Shown in pieces: positions 1-6,224 of a stretch of DNA of 9,848 nt. The stretch's first letter is position 1, and each line of letters starts with the position of its first letter. This DNA is from Candidatus Poribacteria bacterium (GTDB lineage: Bacteria; Poribacteria; WGA-4E; UBA9662): assembly GCA_002729015.1 (NCBI GenBank), contig PBVO01000054.1:25319-35166 (forward strand), read 5' to 3'. The translations under genes and the position numbers were made by a program. The notes under the pieces were generated by a model. The model was not told the origin of the DNA. It saw only the letters and a list, made by a program, of their open reading frames with translations, and did no database searches.

Positions 1-1002
1 TCAACTGGCCAAACTTTGGTAGATGAGATACCCATTCAGTTTGAACCATCGACTCGACATATAGCTTGGCAAACGTCGAATCTAACCATCGGTGAGTCTG
101 CTTGGTACGCTATTAGTATAACCGAATCAACCCGAAGTGATTCTGGCTTAGATCATCGATATCAAATTCACGATCGAAATTCACACTTACTGATCACCGT
201 CGATGATGATGTTTTCGCTCGGTATAATTTTTTAGGTGTCTGGAAGCCATATTTTTGGCCTCTAAATGGTAATCATGGATCCGTTGTCAGGGGAGCGGGT
301 GGCGAAGATCACCCCCATCACACTGGATTATATTTAGCTTACGGTGGTCATGGTGAAGGTGGGTCAGCCAATATTTGGTCTGATTGGGACGAGCCGCCAT
401 ATGGTCCATGTGGGAAGACACTTCATCAGCGCTTCATTAGGTTAACTGAAGGTCCCGTCTACGCAGAATTCGTTGAGGATTTGATTCACGTTAAAGGAAA
501 TGGGGACATCATCATGAACGAAACAAGGACGGTACGAGCCTGGTATGCTGACGACCAAAAACGGTTCTTAGAAATCGCTCATCAAACCACATATCCAGTT
601 GATATAGGTGATCGACAGTTCCTTTTTGTTGCACGATTAAACCCATCTATGAAAATTCCCGAACAAGGACACGTCGAAAACTCATCCGGCCAATTGGGAA
701 GATCTGAAGTACATCATCAGCGGGCCTCTTGGTGCGATCTAGCCGGGAATGTAGGTGACGGAGTTAATGGACTAGCTTTATTTGATCATCCTTCCAACCC
801 TGAACACCCAGGTTTTTTCGGTGAGATAGCTGTTCCAGAACAAATGAGCATTCTGCACCATCCTCCCAGTGAGTTAGAAAATGATAGCTTTCACCTTCAG
901 TTTTGTGCCTATGTACATGAGGGTACTACCCCTGAAGCGAAAGTGGAAAATTATTATAAATGTTACGCTAATCCAATTGAAGTTGAAATTGTTGAAAATT
1001 AA
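1..1002 (+). CDS. DUF6807 ('PmoA-like') family protein, 5' end cut by window
   Basis: The reading frame is open from base 1, so the true start is probably left of the window. A TTG at 16 is in frame but has no Shine-Dalgarno sequence before it. The family hallmark is visible: a KPYFWPL stretch (about 244-264), then DHPHHTGLYLAYG (about 307-345), and a tryptophan-rich IWSDWDEP segment. The clustered histidines suggest a metal or ligand site. DUF6807 proteins are often labelled 'methane oxygenase PmoA', but they are soluble beta-rich proteins unrelated to particulate methane monooxygenase. They are common next to Gfo/Idh/MocA oxidoreductases and sugar-catabolism genes in planctomycetes and similar bacteria. 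The biochemical role is unknown. No signal peptide can be judged because the N-terminus is missing. The visible 333 codons are already about full family length, so little is probably lost. The family call is firm; the function is not known. Confidence 0.85.
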   Translation, partial: STGQTLVDEIPIQFEPSTRHIAWQTSNLTIGESAWYAISITESTRSDSGLDHRYQIHDRNSHLLITVDDDVFARYNFLGVWKPYFWPLNGNHGSVVRGAGGEDHPHHTGLYLAYGGHGEGGSANIWSDWDEPPYGPCGKTLHQRFIRLTEGPVYAEFVEDLIHVKGNGDIIMNETRTVRAWYADDQKRFLEIAHQTTYPVDIGDRQFLFVARLNPSMKIPEQGHVENSSGQLGRSEVHHQRASWCDLAGNVGDGVNGLALFDHPSNPEHPGFFGEIAVPEQMSILHHPPSELENDSFHLQFCAYVHEGTTPEAKVENYYKCYANPIEVEIVEN

Positions 1003-1049
1003 CTGGGCACCAAGAGGGTGAGACGAATTCTGACTCGTTAGTATTATAC

Positions 1050-1076
1050 CTGGACAATAAAATTATTATTGCCCAG
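1050..1076 (+). terminator. Stem-loop after the DUF6807 gene
   Basis: CTGGACAATAA (1050-1060) pairs with TTATTGCCCAG (1066-1076) across a 5-base loop, giving 11 positions with one mismatch (A1054/C1072). It starts 47 bases after the stop codon of the DUF6807 gene. No T-run follows, so it may be a 3'-end stabilising hairpin rather than a classical intrinsic terminator. The 3' arm could instead pair with CTGGGCA at 1003-1009. Confidence 0.35.
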
Positions 1077-1150
1077 CATTTAGAATCAAGATCTCAATAT
1101 TTTAGATTTTAGCCAAAAATTGGCCTAAGAGAATTTAATTCCACGATATC

Positions 1151-1179
1151 AAATTGTGGTATATCCACAATTTCTTTTT
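1151..1179 (+). terminator. Candidate intrinsic terminator
   Basis: This is a perfect 9-bp stem, AAATTGTGG (1151-1159) with CCACAATTT (1165-1173), closed by a 5-base TATAT loop and followed by C then T5 (1175-1179). The shape fits a rho-independent terminator on the + strand, though the stem is AT-rich. It would end transcripts from the DUF6807 gene or act as the first hairpin of the nuclease leader. Confidence 0.45.
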
Positions 1180-1278
1180 CCGATTCTTATTTTTTTAGAT
1201 ATATTTTAGAATAAGAATCGGGGTCTATAAAACCAGGCCAAGGTTCTTATATAGGTCCCGATTCTTATCTGTTTTTTT
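1180..1278 (+). promoter_or_regulatory. Attenuator-like leader with three interchangeable arms
   Basis: The arm CCGATTCTTAT occurs at 1180-1190, inverted at 1211-1221, and forward again at 1258-1268. Arms 1 and 2 form a perfect 12-bp stem (1180-1191 with 1210-1221, loop 1192-1209). Arms 2 and 3 form a longer stem: 1211-1229 with 1250-1268, which is 19 consecutive pairs in RNA including two G-U wobbles. That second hairpin is followed by CTG and T7 (1272-1278), as in an intrinsic terminator. The two folds share arm 2 and exclude each other, which is the geometry of transcription attenuation before the nuclease gene at 1301. I see no recognisable riboswitch, T-box or leader peptide. Simpler readings are a tandem terminator pair, or operator half-sites for a DNA-binding regulator. 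Confidence 0.5.
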
Positions 1279-1283
1279 ATAAT
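1278..1283 (+). promoter_or_regulatory. Possible -10 box for the nuclease gene
   Basis: A perfect TATAAT sits 17 bases before the nuclease ATG and overlaps the end of the T7 run. The six bases at 17-bp spacing upstream (GTCCCG, 1255-1260) do not resemble a -35 box. If used, transcription would start near 1290 with a leader of about 11 bases and would bypass the attenuator-like hairpins. AT-rich sequence makes chance matches likely. Confidence 0.3.
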
Positions 1284-1300
1284 TCCCGTTCAGAAAACAC

Positions 1301-2572
1301 ATGAAAAATAGTAGTTTCGTCATATTTTTCTTCTCTCTGCTCACAATAAGTTTTTTAGGTTGGGCTAGAGATAATCTCGATCTTGGTATTCCCTCTCATA
1401 ACGGTCAATTGGTCGACCGTATTGGATATGCGCTTCTATATTCTGAAGTATACGAGCAACCTTTATGGGTCAGTTATAAACTGACTAAAGATGAAATCCA
1501 AAATAAGGTGTCTAAGCGTACAAACAACTACCGTGTGGATCCCTACATTGAGACAGGTTCTGCCATTTTGTCTGATTACAAAGGATCTGGATACGATCGT
1601 GGTCACCTAGCACCAGCCGCCGACATGGCGTGGTCCGAGAAAGCTATGTCGGAGAGTTTTTTATTAGCCAATATAAGCCCTCAAGTACCATCTCTCAATC
1701 GCGGTATATGGCGTGTCTTGGAAGAAAAAATTCGAAAATGGGTGCTAAAAGAAAAAGAACTCTATATTATTACTGGCCCTATTATTCAACCTAACCATAA
1801 AACTATTGGACTCAACAAAGTTGCTGTACCGCAGTGGTACTACAAAATTATCATTGATAATTATCAACCGGAGGTAAAAGCTGTAGCTTTTATAATTCCT
1901 AATCGAAACACTAACAACAAACCCTTGTCAAGTTTTGTTGTTAGTATTGATCAAATCGAAAAAAAAACGAATCTTGACTTCCTCAGTCAAATGTCAGAGA
2001 GATTACAGCATGTAATAGAATCCAAAGTTAATCTATCAGAATGGGATTTGCCTATTTTACAATCAGATAAGGTCGAAATGGATGAAATTGAACAAAGATC
2101 AATTTTATCCATTTCTGAAAAAGGATTGGCAGGCATTGATTCGAAGACTAAATTCAGTAAAGATAAGATACAGGAGTTATTTCCAAACTTTGATATAGTT
2201 GAAGATGTCAGTAGTACTGAAGGAGAAGAATTCCCCATATTCCGTATTAAAAGAGATAGTCAAGATATACTAGTTATCAACCCAACGAATGATCACCAAT
2301 ATATATTTAGCATACAAATTAAGAGTAAAAATGTAGTAAACGAATTGGGACCTAATCTTGGTTTCTCGTACTATCAAATCTATAGCGATCAAATGAACAA
2401 AAATTGCTTCCCAGGTATCGAGGAATTATCAGGAAAAGTTATTTGTTCAGCACCTAGATCAAAGCGCCTTATGTATATTTTTTCGGGTACATGGAGCGGA
2501 CCGGATGGCGTGCTTCCACCAATTGAAACTCTGCAATCTTGGAAATTAGTAGAAATAGTTTGGAAACCTTAA
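1301..2572 (+). CDS. Secreted DNA/RNA non-specific endonuclease with C-terminal DUF1131-like domain
   Basis: The predicted protein is 423 residues. Residues 1-22 form a signal peptide (MKN, a Phe/Leu-rich core, probable cleavage after GWA), so it acts outside the cytoplasm. Residues about 30-235 are the NUC1/Serratia-nuclease fold (Endonuclease_NS). The DRGH motif lies at 99-102 with catalytic His102. Asn133, in NRGIW, and Glu141 keep the 8-residue spacing of the metal-binding Asn119 and Glu127 of Serratia nuclease. The enzyme should therefore be active, with a Mg2+-dependent cut of DNA and RNA. Residues about 266-423 are an extra domain (SISEKGLAGID at its start, EELSGKVICSAP, SGTWSGPDGVLPP, and EIVWKP at the C-terminus). 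From memory this resembles DUF1131, the family of the RpoE-regulated lipoprotein YfeY; the recognition is by pattern, not by a search. The ATG at 1301 is chosen because the signal peptide begins there, although no clear Shine-Dalgarno precedes it. The gene stands alone behind an attenuator-like leader and converges on the symporter gene. Confidence 0.9.
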   Translation: MKNSSFVIFFFSLLTISFLGWARDNLDLGIPSHNGQLVDRIGYALLYSEVYEQPLWVSYKLTKDEIQNKVSKRTNNYRVDPYIETGSAILSDYKGSGYDRGHLAPAADMAWSEKAMSESFLLANISPQVPSLNRGIWRVLEEKIRKWVLKEKELYIITGPIIQPNHKTIGLNKVAVPQWYYKIIIDNYQPEVKAVAFIIPNRNTNNKPLSSFVVSIDQIEKKTNLDFLSQMSERLQHVIESKVNLSEWDLPILQSDKVEMDEIEQRSILSISEKGLAGIDSKTKFSKDKIQELFPNFDIVEDVSSTEGEEFPIFRIKRDSQDILVINPTNDHQYIFSIQIKSKNVVNELGPNLGFSYYQIYSDQMNKNCFPGIEELSGKVICSAPRSKRLMYIFSGTWSGPDGVLPPIETLQSWKLVEIVWKP

Positions 2573-2586
2573 TCTGTGCATTCTAA

Positions 2587-2603
2587 GTGGTTAAAATAAC
2601 CAC
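2587..2603. terminator. Short hairpin between convergent genes
   Basis: GTGGTTA (2587-2593) and TAACCAC (2597-2603) are a perfect 7-bp inverted repeat with 3 bases between. It lies in the 85-base gap between the ends of the nuclease (+) and symporter (-) genes, where a shared bidirectional terminator is expected. No T-run follows on either strand, so efficient intrinsic termination is doubtful. Confidence 0.3.
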
Positions 2604-2657
2604 CACCCGTCAACGATGAACGGAAATCAGTTTCTCGGTTACTTATTTATTTTGTAC

Positions 2658-4427
2658 TCACCTGTCTTTTGTGCTCTCCAGCGGAACAATCTTTGAAATT
2701 GTAGAGATCACAATGCTACCACTAATGACTGAAATTGATGCTGATACGATACCAGTTAAATAAAAACCAAGAACAATTTTTCCGACCGCGAATAGAGTGG
2801 AGTAAATGAAGATTGCCCCTAATATCCACATCACCAATCCTGGCAATTGACCACCGTCTATTTGTGATTCAGGTTGATCTGTTTCTAAGGATTGATCAAT
2901 TTGACTCGTAATTGGCCCCCAAAAACCACCAGAAGGTCGAACTCGCTGATAAAAGTCAAGTAATTTTTGGTCACTGACTGGTTCGGTTAGTAGAGTTACA
3001 GTGACCCAAACCGTCGTAGATACTGGAACAATGATTAGCATTTGTAATGCGAAGCTATCTGTAGTTTGAGGTAAAGAAAAAACAATAATCGAAGTAATTG
3101 TAGAGGCAAACATTGCAGATATTTCTGACCAAGCGTTAATTCTCCACCAATACCACCTAAGAATTTGTACTAAACCAATACCAGCGTTAAGCGCAATCAA
3201 GAACTTCCATGCCTCGGAAATAGAATTCATAAATAGGCTGATCACTCCAGCACAAACCATGATAATCAAGACACAAATCCGAGAAATGCCCACATAATGT
3301 TGATCGTCCGCATCAGTCCGAATAAATCGCTTATAAAAATCGTTAACTAAATAAGAAGATCCCCAATTGAGATGGGTGTCGATAGTTGACATGAACGAAG
3401 CAAGAAAACTGGTCATCATAATCCCTAACAAACCAACCGGCATATATTCCAGCATTAGCATCGGATAACCAACTTCCGGATCTTCTAAATTTGGGTAAAC
3501 TACCATTGACACGAGTCCAACAATGATCCATGGCCAAGGACGTAGGGTATAATGTGCTATATTGAACCAGAAGGTTGCCAGTAGAGTATGCTTTTCGTCC
3601 CGAGAGGCAAACATTCTCTGAGCAATGTACCCACCACCATCTACGCCGTTAGAAGCCCACCATTGAACTCCGAGATAAACCCCAAAAGTTAGCATGATAC
3701 TTTTTACAGAGAAATCTGGAAGAATATTGAGTAATGACTCCGAATCACTATAATGAATAGCTAACTGTTCTTTTAATTGGGCTATACCACCAATTTTTGA
3801 AATCGAAACGATAGCAAGAGCGACTGATCCAAACATAGCAATCCCGAACTGAACTAGATCTGTCATTACTACACCCCAGAAACCTGACAACATACTGTAT
3901 AGACCAACAAAAATGAGACAGATTAGCACCGAAATCGCCTTCCATCCGGGTGTGTCTGGAACTCCTAGAACTAGAACAACTATTTTTTGCATCGCCAAGA
4001 GAACCCATCCCATAGTAATGCAATTAATTGGAATGGCAGTATAAAAGGCTCTGAAACCACGTAAAGCACTGGCGGCTTTTCCATCGTAGCGTAGCTCTGC
4101 TAATTCTACATCGGTAATCACACCCGACCTTCGCCACAAACGGGCAAATAAGAATGTAGATAACATTCCTGAAAGTACCCCATTCCACCAAAGCCAATTG
4201 CCTGATATTCCATCTTTGGCAACAATTCCGGTGATGGCGAGTGGCGTATCGGCAGCAAAAGTAGTTGCAACCATTGAAGTACCAGCAACCCACCATGGTA
4301 AATTTCTGCCTGATACAAAGTACTCGTTGATGTTTTGACTGGCACGCTTCGAGTAATAGACGGCTAAACCGATCGCAAATAATACATAGCTAATAACAAT
4401 ACCGATATCGATAATCGAAATTTTCAC
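2658..4427 (-). CDS. Sodium:solute symporter (SSS family)
   Basis: This is a 589-residue integral membrane protein with about 13-14 hydrophobic segments, a normal size for the SSS family. It should couple inward Na+ movement to uptake of a small solute. The diagnostic parts are an N-terminal helix followed by SGRNLPWWVAGTSM and FAADTPLAITG (about 40-70), RSGVITDVELAELRYDG (about 100-116), and STIDTHLNWGSSYLVNDF (from residue 347). A VRPSGGFWGPI stretch near residues 495-505 is typical of the SglT-like branch found in planctomycetes, Bacteroidetes and Poribacteria. The start is GTG. AGGAAGG (4435-4441) sits 7 bases upstream and supports it. The substrate cannot be read from sequence; the esterase and oxidoreductase nearby make a sugar or sugar acid plausible, but this is inference. 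It is transcribed divergently from the desaturase. Confidence 0.92.
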   Translation of the reverse strand: MKISIIDIGIVISYVLFAIGLAVYYSKRASQNINEYFVSGRNLPWWVAGTSMVATTFAADTPLAITGIVAKDGISGNWLWWNGVLSGMLSTFLFARLWRRSGVITDVELAELRYDGKAASALRGFRAFYTAIPINCITMGWVLLAMQKIVVLVLGVPDTPGWKAISVLICLIFVGLYSMLSGFWGVVMTDLVQFGIAMFGSVALAIVSISKIGGIAQLKEQLAIHYSDSESLLNILPDFSVKSIMLTFGVYLGVQWWASNGVDGGGYIAQRMFASRDEKHTLLATFWFNIAHYTLRPWPWIIVGLVSMVVYPNLEDPEVGYPMLMLEYMPVGLLGIMMTSFLASFMSTIDTHLNWGSSYLVNDFYKRFIRTDADDQHYVGISRICVLIIMVCAGVISLFMNSISEAWKFLIALNAGIGLVQILRWYWWRINAWSEISAMFASTITSIIVFSLPQTTDSFALQMLIIVPVSTTVWVTVTLLTEPVSDQKLLDFYQRVRPSGGFWGPITSQIDQSLETDQPESQIDGGQLPGLVMWILGAIFIYSTLFAVGKIVLGFYLTGIVSASISVISGSIVISTISKIVPLESTKDR

Positions 4428-4477
4428 TTCCTGACCTTCCTACACTTTTTTACCTTCTTATCCGAGGTGCCAGCTAG

Positions 4478-4491
4478 TGATCGGACGATCA
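4478..4491. promoter_or_regulatory. 14-bp palindrome, candidate operator for the symporter
   Basis: TGATCGGACGATCA consists of two perfect 6-base half-sites (TGATCG/CGATCA) with 2 bases between. It lies 51 bases upstream of the symporter start codon, where a dimeric transcriptional regulator would bind. The regulator is not in this window, and a chance palindrome cannot be excluded. Confidence 0.35.
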
Positions 4492-4543
4492 ATTTTGAAG
4501 TAGTCAACATTGAAAACTCATTAATAGAAAGTAGATGCTAGCA

Positions 4544-4574
4544 CTTTATCAGATGAAACTCATCATCTATAAAG
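4544..4574. repeat. Inverted repeat with one bulge in the divergent gap
   Basis: CTTTATCAGATGA (4544-4556) pairs with TCATCTATAAAG (4563-4574): 12 base pairs with a single unpaired C at 4550 and a 6-base loop. No T-run follows on either strand, so it does not look like a terminator. It may be a 5'-UTR structure of the symporter transcript or a protein-binding site. Confidence 0.35.
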
Positions 4575-4620
4575 CCGCTGGTTGAATTAGAAAAATTCTC
4601 TCTTAGATTATCGGAGATAA

Positions 4621-4643
4621 TTGTAAAAACATATTTGTAAAAA
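4621..4643. repeat. Short direct repeat TTGTAAAAA
   Basis: TTGTAAAAA occurs at 4621-4629 and 4635-4643, a 14-base period. The elements are A-rich and could be curved DNA or paired binding sites upstream of the desaturase. In a sequence this AT-rich it could also be chance. Confidence 0.3.
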
Positions 4644-4759
4644 TACTTAGGTCTGCTAGAATGACCAAATTAGATTTTCGTTGTCATTGTGTTAATCATT
4701 TCCAGAAATTAGATGGTATAGAATTGTTGTTTCTTTTCTACTAATGTCAACAGTGCTTA

Positions 4760-4765
4760 TATAAT
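4760..4765 (+). promoter_or_regulatory. Possible -10 box for the desaturase gene
   Basis: A perfect TATAAT lies 78 bases upstream of the chosen ATG. The region at the right distance for a -35 box (about 4737-4742, TCTACT-like) is not a good match, so the promoter would be weak, activator-dependent, or read by another sigma factor. Confidence 0.3.
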
Positions 4766-4843
4766 CTTCTCGATGGTTTTTCAAGGAACAACTGAGTGGC
4801 AAAGATCGTTGATCTGTTATGCTATCTTCAACGGAGCCTCACC

Positions 4844-5965
4844 ATGGTTCAACCAATTCAAAATGAAAATATTCATCAACGACAGACTAAGTCTGGGCAA
4901 GATAAACTGCCTGATCAGTATATACTGACTGAAGGACCGGATTACAATGTGCCAAATGAAAAAATCCGGTTGAAGTGGTATAGAAGCCCTTTGACACGTG
5001 AGGATTTACGTGAACTGAATAAACGCAGTGATTTTCTTGGTTTCGTACAAGCGATCGGCTTTTTATTGGTTCTAACTATTACTTCTGGGTTAGCTATTTA
5101 TGCCTCGTTTAATTGGCCTTGGTATGTGATTGTTTTACTAGTATTTATCAACGGTCACTTTTGGCATTTTTTGGTTAACGGGTTCCACGAATTGGTTCAC
5201 AATTCAGTATTCAAAACTCAATGGCTCAATCGATTTTTTCTGCGTATTTATTCATTCTTAGGTTGGCATAACCATCATCTGTTTTGGGCCAGCCATACTG
5301 AACATCATAAGTATACACTACATGCGCCTGATGACCAGGAAGTAATTTTACCTCAGCAAGTTGATCTGAAAAATATTTGGAAGTGGGGAATTATAAACTT
5401 CAGACACCCTGATTCTTTAATTAGAAATAAGTTACGTAATTTTACCGGTTATATTGATACTAATAACTCTTGGGTTGCTTCTTTATTTCCAGAAACCGAT
5501 CAAGATCGACGTCGTGCTTATACTAACTGGGAAAGAATTTTATTAATTGGTCATCTTCTAGTTGCAGCGACATCTTTGATATTTGGTTACTGGATAGTTC
5601 CTCTCGTGTTCACTTTCCCCAGAACTTTCGGATCTTGGTTGCAATTTCTGTGTAATATGGCTCAACACATAGGTCTTCAAGACCGTGTGCCAGACTTTCG
5701 TTTATGCTGCCGCACCATATATCTTAACCCAATCCTGCAGTTTTTATACTGGCACATGAACTACCATACAGAACACCATATGTACGCCGCTGTTCCATGC
5801 TATAAGCTCGGAAAGCTACATCGACTTATCAAACACGACATGCCATATTGTCCCCGAGGTTTAATTGCAACTTGGAGTCATATTATTGAGATTTTGAATC
5901 ATCAGAAAGATGACCCCAACTATCAATACATCGCTGAGTTACCAGTGAATACTTCTAAAATCTAA
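4844..5965 (+). CDS. Membrane fatty acid desaturase (FA_desaturase family)
   Basis: The protein is 373 residues and belongs to the membrane-bound di-iron desaturase/hydroxylase superfamily. The three histidine clusters that hold the iron pair are intact: HELVH at 115-119, HTEHH at 151-155, and HTEHH at 308-312 within NYHTEHHMYAAVP; a further His275 sits in AQHIGL. Hydrophobic segments lie at about 66-88, 92-110 and 230-255, with the iron site facing the cytoplasm as in the family. The last motif resembles the rhizobitoxine-type desaturase branch. It should introduce a double bond or hydroxyl into an acyl chain using O2 and an electron donor; position and substrate are not predictable. I chose the ATG at 4844 over an in-frame GTG at 4796 because GGAG (4833-4836) sits 7 bases before it. 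No ferredoxin or reductase partner is nearby. It stands alone, in the same direction as the esterase but 259 bases away. Confidence 0.9.
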   Translation: MVQPIQNENIHQRQTKSGQDKLPDQYILTEGPDYNVPNEKIRLKWYRSPLTREDLRELNKRSDFLGFVQAIGFLLVLTITSGLAIYASFNWPWYVIVLLVFINGHFWHFLVNGFHELVHNSVFKTQWLNRFFLRIYSFLGWHNHHLFWASHTEHHKYTLHAPDDQEVILPQQVDLKNIWKWGIINFRHPDSLIRNKLRNFTGYIDTNNSWVASLFPETDQDRRRAYTNWERILLIGHLLVAATSLIFGYWIVPLVFTFPRTFGSWLQFLCNMAQHIGLQDRVPDFRLCCRTIYLNPILQFLYWHMNYHTEHHMYAAVPCYKLGKLHRLIKHDMPYCPRGLIATWSHIIEILNHQKDDPNYQYIAELPVNTSKI

Positions 5966-6181
5966 TCGATCCAAAAATGATGCCTTTTTTGTTGCTTTGG
6001 TAATTCTTAATAATGGTATTTACAAACTTCAAGTGAAGATGAAAAATATTAGGACTCATATTGGTTTCTTGAGATTTTGTTTTTTATTCATCAATACAAT
6101 ATCAGTGATATATAAATCCCGAATTTTTGAGCCAAAATTAATTATCTTTAATCAGTTTTATTATCGGTAGTACATCTATAA

Positions 6182-6194
6182 GTGTCACGGACAC
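6182..6194. promoter_or_regulatory. 13-bp palindrome upstream of the double hydrolase
   Basis: GTGTCACGGACAC has 5-base half-sites (GTGTC/GACAC) around ACG and ends 30 bases before the hydrolase ATG. The position fits an operator overlapping the promoter or early leader. A TATTAT -10-like box at 6159-6164 lies just upstream, without a good -35 partner. The rest of the 5966-6224 gap shows only AT-rich sequence. Confidence 0.3.
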
Positions 6195-6224
6195 AATTGA
6201 ATATAATCAAAGGAAAATCTTAAG

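Larger units (their letters stand above)
4428..4843. other. Divergent intergenic region between symporter and desaturase
   Basis: This 416-base AT-rich gap separates two genes pointing away from each other, so it should hold both promoters. It contains the symporter ribosome-binding site next to 4427, a 14-bp palindrome (4478-4491), a bulged hairpin (4544-4574), a 9-base direct repeat (4621-4643), a -10-like box (4760-4765) and the desaturase Shine-Dalgarno (4833-4836). I found no convincing gene in it on either strand and no well-matched -35/-10 pair for the symporter. Confidence 0.6.

Noticed and set aside
1..1002. Reading the first gene as a methane monooxygenase subunit because of the 'PmoA' family label
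   Set aside because: It lacks membrane segments and has the DUF6807 motif set; the label is a legacy name unrelated to particulate methane monooxygenase.
1987..2238. Minus-strand 83-codon frame inside the nuclease gene
   Set aside because: It is antisense to the DUF1131-like region, Ser/Leu-rich low complexity, with no supporting signals.
3748..4345. Several overlapping minus-strand open frames inside the symporter gene
   Set aside because: They are alternative-frame shadows of a long, clearly homologous membrane protein; their sequences are Cys/Arg/Ser-rich with no family features.
4796..4843. GTG start adding 16 residues to the desaturase
   Set aside because: The ATG at 4844 has a GGAG at a 7-base distance. 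The extra residues show no family similarity, and no Shine-Dalgarno fits the GTG.
5971..6000. CCAAA...TTTGG inverted repeat with T6 as a terminator of the desaturase gene
   Set aside because: The stem is only 5 bp with a 20-base loop, and the T-run lies inside the loop rather than after the stem.
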